64,000 nucleotides of DNA from assembly GCA_037134895.1 (NCBI GenBank), contig JBAXLI010000009.1, forward strand, positions 30,241 to 94,240. Reading direction: 5' to 3'. The translations under genes and the position numbers were made by a program. Positions 60,111 to 64,000 of the stretch are shown here, piece after piece; the first letter of the stretch is position 1, and every line of letters begins with the position of its first letter. The notes below the pieces were generated by a model. The model was not told where the DNA came from. It saw only the letters and a list, made by a program, of their open reading frames with translations, and ran no database searches. The stretch is from CAIRDP01 sp037134895 (lineage in GTDB: Bacteria; Bacteroidota; Bacteroidia; Bacteroidales; FEN-979).

Positions 60111-62131
60111 ATCAGTTTAAGGTATAGGAGTGCAAAGATCAGGAGGATAAAAATAAAAGCATATAACACATAATGGCGGATGTTCCCGGTTTGCAGACGG
60201 GCCAGTTTTTTAAGGATAAACCAGGAGCCATCAGTGAGTATGCCAATCCCTTTACCGAAAATATCAATGGTCTGAACATGAAGCGAACGTTTAGGAGGGA
60301 AGATATCTTCGGGGGGGATGGCTCTGAATTCTTCCCGGCTCTGAAGCAGAGGCTGGGCGAGTTCAGCAAGGTTGTCGGCATAGGAAAGGCCGGTATACTG
60401 CTGACGTGGCGTCCCTTCGGTATAACCGCATCCCCAGGTGGGGCCGTAAGCCGGTGCCCGCCGACTGAGGACCCTTGCCCTGAGATACAGGATGCAGGAT
60501 GCAAGTATGATGAGGATAAGGCCGAAGAGGCTGATTTTATTCATTGCTGTTGTGAGGAAAAGTCCGGATGCGAGGGCCCCGGTATGGAACTGTCCCTGAA
60601 CCAAAGAGGCAATGGGGGTGATGGCGGCCATGGGCATCAGGCCGATCCCGAGTATGGCGAATGCGATAAGAAGTTGAGGGAAGATCATGTCCATTGTAAT
60701 CGTTTCGGGTTGTATATGGATCTCCTTGCGCTGGCTGCCCATGAAACTGATGCCGAAAGCCCTGGAAAAGCTGAAGATTGCAAGTCCGCCGATAAGGGCT
60801 AGGGAGATTATCGTCAGCAGGAAGAGGATCGAAAGATATTCGCTGCCGGCACCCAGACCTTTAAAGAACCCGATATAGAGCAGGAATTCAGAAATAAATC
60901 CGTTAAGGGGAGGAAGGGCACAGATGGCGGCAGATCCGAACAGGAAGAGCCCGGCAGTGCGGGGCATTGAATGTATAAGTCCGCCAAGTTCCTCAATATT
61001 CCTGGTATGTGTTGCGCGGTATACCGATCCCGCACCAAAGAAAAGAAGGGATTTGAACAGGGAGTGGTTCATCACATGCAGCAGGCTGCCTGTGAATCCC
61101 AGCACAGCAAGCAGCGGGTTGTGCAAGGCAATACCTATACAGCCCAGCCCTATCCCCAGCCCGATGATCCCGATATTTTCGATCGTGGAATAGGCCAGTA
61201 TTTTTTTCAGGTCTTTCTGGACGACCGAGAACAGTATACCGAGGATGCCCGTAAATGCTGAGATAACAAGAATGATAATGCCGATAGTATACCAGCCTGA
61301 CTGAACTGAAGTAAGCACCCTGAAAATGCCGTAGATCCCCATCTTGATCATCACCCCCGACATCACCCCCGAAACATGTGAAGGGGCGGCGGGATGTGCA
61401 TCAGGAAGCCAGGTATGGAAAGGCATGAAGCCAGCCTTGACGGCAAAACCGGCAAAGAAAAGCAGGAAAAGCGGGATGTTAGGATGATGGGAAAAATAGT
61501 CAGGAAGGGCATCGAAGCTCATCTGTCCGGTCCCGGCTTCTGTGATCAGGAAAGCGAAAAGAAGCAAAACGAAACCGATGTGCATCTGTACAAGATAATT
61601 GACGGCGGTTTTCAGTGTGGCCCGTTTTTCAGCTTCAAACACAATCAGCATAAATGAAGAAACAGCCATCAGTTCCCAGGCGATGAGGAATGACAATCCG
61701 TCTCTCAATGTAAGCACTGCAAGCATTGAAAGGTGCAACCAGGTATAGCTGAAATAATGAAGTGCAAACTGGGCGGGGTTTTTTGTGTTCTCATAGGCTT
61801 TCAGGTAGCCCCTTGAATATAGAAGACCGGTAAGAACGGTGAAGTTTGTCACCAGGATGAAGAACCCGCTGAGGGGATCGAGGGTAAAAGTCAATTCACC
61901 CAGCAGGCCTGAGAATTTCCATTCGGTTGTATTTAACAACTGGGAAATCTTGTTTCCCGACGAGACGACATCCGCAGTCAGGGGAAAAAAGACTTGAAGG
62001 ATAGCAGGCCAGGAGGTAAAAATGATTATGAAAATCGTAAGTCCCAGGGCATAATAATACCTCACTTTCCCGGGAACCATCAGGATAAGAAATGAAAGCA
62101 GGACTGCCGCAGGAATATAATATTGCGTCAT
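60107..62131 (-). CDS. Antiporter-like membrane subunit (HyfB/NuoL-like)
   Basis: A 674-residue polytopic subunit, first gene of the hydrogenase-like operon. It belongs to the proton-conducting transporter family: AGFAVKAGFMPFHTWLPDAHPAAPSHVSGVMSGVMIKMGIYG and LAYSTIENIGIIGLGIGLG are the signature helices with conserved Lys/His; FKSLLFFGAGSVYRATHTRNIEELGGL is typical of the HyfB/HycC branch. The C-terminal extension (about 560-674) includes TWGCGYTEGTPRQQYTGLSYADNL, also HycC/HyfB-like. No perfect TAnnTTTG box was found upstream. Confidence 0.92.
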   Translation of the reverse strand: MTQYYIPAAVLLSFLILMVPGKVRYYYALGLTIFIIIFTSWPAILQVFFPLTADVVSSGNKISQLLNTTEWKFSGLLGELTFTLDPLSGFFILVTNFTVLTGLLYSRGYLKAYENTKNPAQFALHYFSYTWLHLSMLAVLTLRDGLSFLIAWELMAVSSFMLIVFEAEKRATLKTAVNYLVQMHIGFVLLLFAFLITEAGTGQMSFDALPDYFSHHPNIPLFLLFFAGFAVKAGFMPFHTWLPDAHPAAPSHVSGVMSGVMIKMGIYGIFRVLTSVQSGWYTIGIIILVISAFTGILGILFSVVQKDLKKILAYSTIENIGIIGLGIGLGCIGIALHNPLLAVLGFTGSLLHVMNHSLFKSLLFFGAGSVYRATHTRNIEELGGLIHSMPRTAGLFLFGSAAICALPPLNGFISEFLLYIGFFKGLGAGSEYLSILFLLTIISLALIGGLAIFSFSRAFGISFMGSQRKEIHIQPETITMDMIFPQLLIAFAILGIGLMPMAAITPIASLVQGQFHTGALASGLFLTTAMNKISLFGLILIILASCILYLRARVLSRRAPAYGPTWGCGYTEGTPRQQYTGLSYADNLAELAQPLLQSREEFRAIPPEDIFPPKRSLHVQTIDIFGKGIGILTDGSWFILKKLARLQTGNIRHYVLYAFIFILLIFALLYLKLI

Positions 62132-62480
62132 TTCGGATGCAAAGTAAAGGGAAAGCCGGGAACGGAACCCGGGTTAGACCGGGAACTTATAAACAGGGGA
62201 GGGGTGAAAAGTTTCAGGTGTTCTCAGCAGGCCCTGATCGGCGAGATGTTTATTTGTTTATGACTTTTGTGATAACATGTTTATCAGTCTATAGAATGTC
62301 AATAAGTTAAGGTGATCAACCAAAACCAGCGGAAGATGGTCAGATGCTCAGGCTTTTCCAGTACTTTGTAATTCATAGCATTTTATGTTAAATTTACACT
62401 GTTATTATTGTTTGATTCTGGCTTGTCCAGGTTAGGGGATTTTACGTTAAGGGAGCTCTGTCAAACTTTTTGGGGTTAAC
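62132..62480. other. Divergent intergenic region between the hydrogenase-like operon and patA
   Basis: 349 bases without a gene. The left part has CCGGGAAC twice (about 62156-62188) around the palindrome AACCCGGGTT; the right part is AT-rich (about 62370-62430). No heptamer array, RNA gene or perfect TAnnTTTG box is visible. It probably holds the divergent promoters and coincides with a change in codon use. Confidence 0.6.
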
Positions 62481-63908
62481 ATGAAGAAATCCATAGAGAA
62501 AGTCTTAGAGAACACGCGCATAGTCTTGGATATCATACAGAAGACTGAGCTGACAGACGAAGAAAAGGGCTGGATATCGGAGACCACTGTCCGTAACTTC
62601 AACGACAATGTTAATCCCGGATTCCTGAAATACCGCAAGTCTGTCTCCAACGACTACACCGCCATCGAATGGTCCGATCACGCATACCGGTTTCGGGACA
62701 TACACGGTAGAGAGTACATCGATTGCCTGGGAGGTTATGGGACCCTTAACATGGGGCACAGGCATCCGAAAATTGTGGCGGCCGTAAAGGCCCAACTTGA
62801 CCGCCAGGCCATTCACAGTCAGGAGCTCCTTGATCCTTTACGGGGGTTTCTTTCAAAGCTTCTGGCGGATATTACCCCCGGGGACTTGCAGTACTCCTTC
62901 TTAACCAGCAGCGGCACCGAGGCTGTGGAAGGCGCTCTCAAACTGTCGCGTCTTCACACCGGGAGACTTAACTACATTGCTGCAGTGGATGGGTTCCATG
63001 GCAAGTCGATGGGCTCTCTTGGTGCAACAGCGAAGGCAGTTTTTCGCAAGGCATTTCTCCCTCTGGTTCCGGCATTCCACCATGTCCCATTTGGCGACCT
63101 GTCTTCACTCGAGAAAATGCTATGGTCGCTGGAAAAGGTCGGCGAAGACGTAGCAGCTGTGCTGCTGGAACCCATCCAGGGCGAGGGTGGCGTAATTCTT
63201 CCACCGGACGACTACCTGCAAGGGGTTAGGGCGCTTTGCAATCACTACGGCTGTCTGCTTATCCTTGACGAGATACAGACAGGCATGGGGCGAACCGGCA
63301 AACTGTGGGCCTCAGAACATTGGGGTGTTATACCCGATATATTGTGCATAGGAAAATCCTTCGGAGGCGGAATCATGCCGGCAGGCGCTTTCATGTCGAA
63401 TGCAAAGATCTGGCAGAAGATGATCCCGAATCCCTTCCTGCACTCATCAACCTTCGGGGGTAACCCACTGGCATGTGCAGCAGCCATTGCGGCCATCCAC
63501 GTGACACTGTCAGAGAACCTGCCGGAGAAAGCAGCCAGCACCGGCGCCCATTTCCTAAAGAGGTTGCAACAGTTGTCCTGTGAGTTTCCGGATATCTTGT
63601 CCGAAGTTCGTGGAAAGGGGTTGATGATCGGCATGGAATTTCCAGATGACGATATCGGTTTTGAGGTCGCCAAGGGCCTCTTCGAGCGAGGAGTCCTGGT
63701 CGCAGGGACGATGCTCAATGCGCGGGTTATTCGAATCGAGCCACCACTGGCCATTCCCCGTGATGACGTAAATCGAGTACTTGAACTACTCTATGAGACA
63801 CTCCTGGAGGTGCAAGCGGGTCGTAGTATGCCAGCCCCACCTTTAAAACGCAGCGCGCGCGCCCGGAATAAATACAAACAATTGAGAAAGGGCACAAACA
63901 AACCATGA
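62481..63908 (+). CDS. patA: Putrescine aminotransferase-like class III aminotransferase
   Basis: A 475-residue PLP enzyme of aminotransferase class III, closest in wording to putrescine--2-oxoglutarate aminotransferase (PatA/YgjG), which converts putrescine to 4-aminobutanal. It has the extended N-terminus typical of that group (about 1-60), FLTSSGTEAVEGALKLSR (PLP-phosphate loop), EPIQGEGGVILPP, LILDEIQTGMGRTGKLWASEH (Asp that holds the pyridine N), and the Schiff-base lysine K292 in CIGKSFGGG, then HSSTFGGNPLACAA. The next gene starts in its stop (ATGA) and encodes an aldehyde dehydrogenase, the expected next step. CGC/CGG/CGT arginine codons and GC-rich tracts near its end differ from the AGG-rich genes to the left. 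The basic C-terminal tail is unusual. Confidence 0.88.
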   Translation: MKKSIEKVLENTRIVLDIIQKTELTDEEKGWISETTVRNFNDNVNPGFLKYRKSVSNDYTAIEWSDHAYRFRDIHGREYIDCLGGYGTLNMGHRHPKIVAAVKAQLDRQAIHSQELLDPLRGFLSKLLADITPGDLQYSFLTSSGTEAVEGALKLSRLHTGRLNYIAAVDGFHGKSMGSLGATAKAVFRKAFLPLVPAFHHVPFGDLSSLEKMLWSLEKVGEDVAAVLLEPIQGEGGVILPPDDYLQGVRALCNHYGCLLILDEIQTGMGRTGKLWASEHWGVIPDILCIGKSFGGGIMPAGAFMSNAKIWQKMIPNPFLHSSTFGGNPLACAAAIAAIHVTLSENLPEKAASTGAHFLKRLQQLSCEFPDILSEVRGKGLMIGMEFPDDDIGFEVAKGLFERGVLVAGTMLNARVIRIEPPLAIPRDDVNRVLELLYETLLEVQAGRSMPAPPLKRSARARNKYKQLRKGTNKP

Positions 63909-64000
63909 AGCGACACTGGATCGGAGGCGAATGGATGGGCCAAGTCAACAGGGAGCCCATTGACATCATCAATCCTGCCACCGAGGAGGTTTTTGAGCAG
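63905..64000 (+). CDS. Aldehyde dehydrogenase, N-terminal fragment (PatD-like)
   Basis: Only the first 32 codons are in the window. They read KRHWIGGEWM, then a short loop and IDIINPATEEVFEQ, the usual N-terminus of NAD(P)+-dependent aldehyde dehydrogenases (F/WIxGxW...NPATGE). Its ATG overlaps the patA stop by four bases, so it is probably the 4-aminobutanal dehydrogenase that produces GABA from the PatA product; the assignment rests on context. Confidence 0.75.
   Translation, partial: MKRHWIGGEWMGQVNREPIDIINPATEEVFEQ

Noticed and set aside
55529..62131. Annotation as a functional [NiFe] hydrogenase-4 or formate hydrogenlyase
   Set aside because: The L1 cysteines and proximal Fe-S cysteines are absent and no maturation genes are seen in the window.

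Overview
The window comes from a member of the Bacteroidota, probably an anaerobic or fermentative Bacteroidales-like lineage. Evidence seen directly: many starts lack a Shine-Dalgarno; several genes are preceded by the Bacteroidota -7 box TAnnTTTG, some with TTG 19-22 bp upstream; AGG is a heavily used Arg codon; and the gene families are typical of the phylum (TPR-membrane-AraC regulators, hybrid kinases, LytS/LytTR pairs, FISUMP and LamG surface proteins, a T9SS-sorting-like segment, an OprO/P-type porin, an acidic-linker RpoN).

Layout. 0-12 kb: a partial BNR/Asp-box surface protein, a PAS/GAF hybrid kinase, a CoA-acylating aldehyde dehydrogenase, a STAS protein, a TPR-AraC regulator, PBP4-type DacB, a DUF4878-like lipoprotein, a YiiX-like permuted NlpC/P60 protein and a FISUMP protein. 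12.2-22.2 kb: a co-directional block of mostly exported, largely uncharacterised proteins (polytopic membrane protein, LamG/zinc-ribbon membrane protein, decayed WG-repeat/CbxX protein, predicted outer-membrane barrel, four secreted proteins including a DUF6175-like and an LPP20-like one). It is preceded by two palindromes and a good promoter match. 22.2-30.4 kb: START protein, LamG lipoprotein, a helical-protein/CHAD/copper-ATPase operon, and a TPR-PAS-HisKA_2 kinase. 30.5-36.8 kb: a phosphate regulon (porin, pstS-C-A-B, phoU) behind a four-unit, 11-bp-period Pho-box-like array. 36.8-42.3 kb: two multi-domain hybrid kinases on the minus strand. 42.4-47.8 kb: FHS-family sugar transporter, nucleotidyltransferase, OM barrel, PAP2-like protein and rpoN. 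47.9-54.6 kb: LytS/LytTR pair followed by a TolC/MacA/MacB-type exporter. 54.6-62.1 kb: a six-gene minus-strand complex related to group 4 [NiFe] hydrogenases and complex I. 62.5 kb to the end: patA and the start of an aldehyde dehydrogenase gene (putrescine catabolism), with codon use unlike the rest.

Three things stand out. (1) At least six loci carry short arrays with exactly 7-bp period, each with its own heptamer. Some arrays are paired head-to-head. Four lie in the hydrogenase-like operon and three of those overlap coding sequence, where gain or loss of one unit would shift the frame. (2) The hydrogenase-like complex lacks the NiFe-ligand cysteines of the L1 motif and all four cysteines expected for the proximal Fe-S cluster, but keeps one complete 4Fe-4S set in a fused ferredoxin domain. 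It is best read as an energy-converting-hydrogenase-related (Ehr) complex in unusually reduced form. (3) The 12.4-22.2 kb envelope operon has no function I can name. It contains a gene that lost its AAA+ catalytic core in frame and then gained a stop, and a perfect 14-bp hairpin with a T-tract inside a coding region.

I saw no tRNA or rRNA gene, CRISPR array, insertion sequence or integrase.
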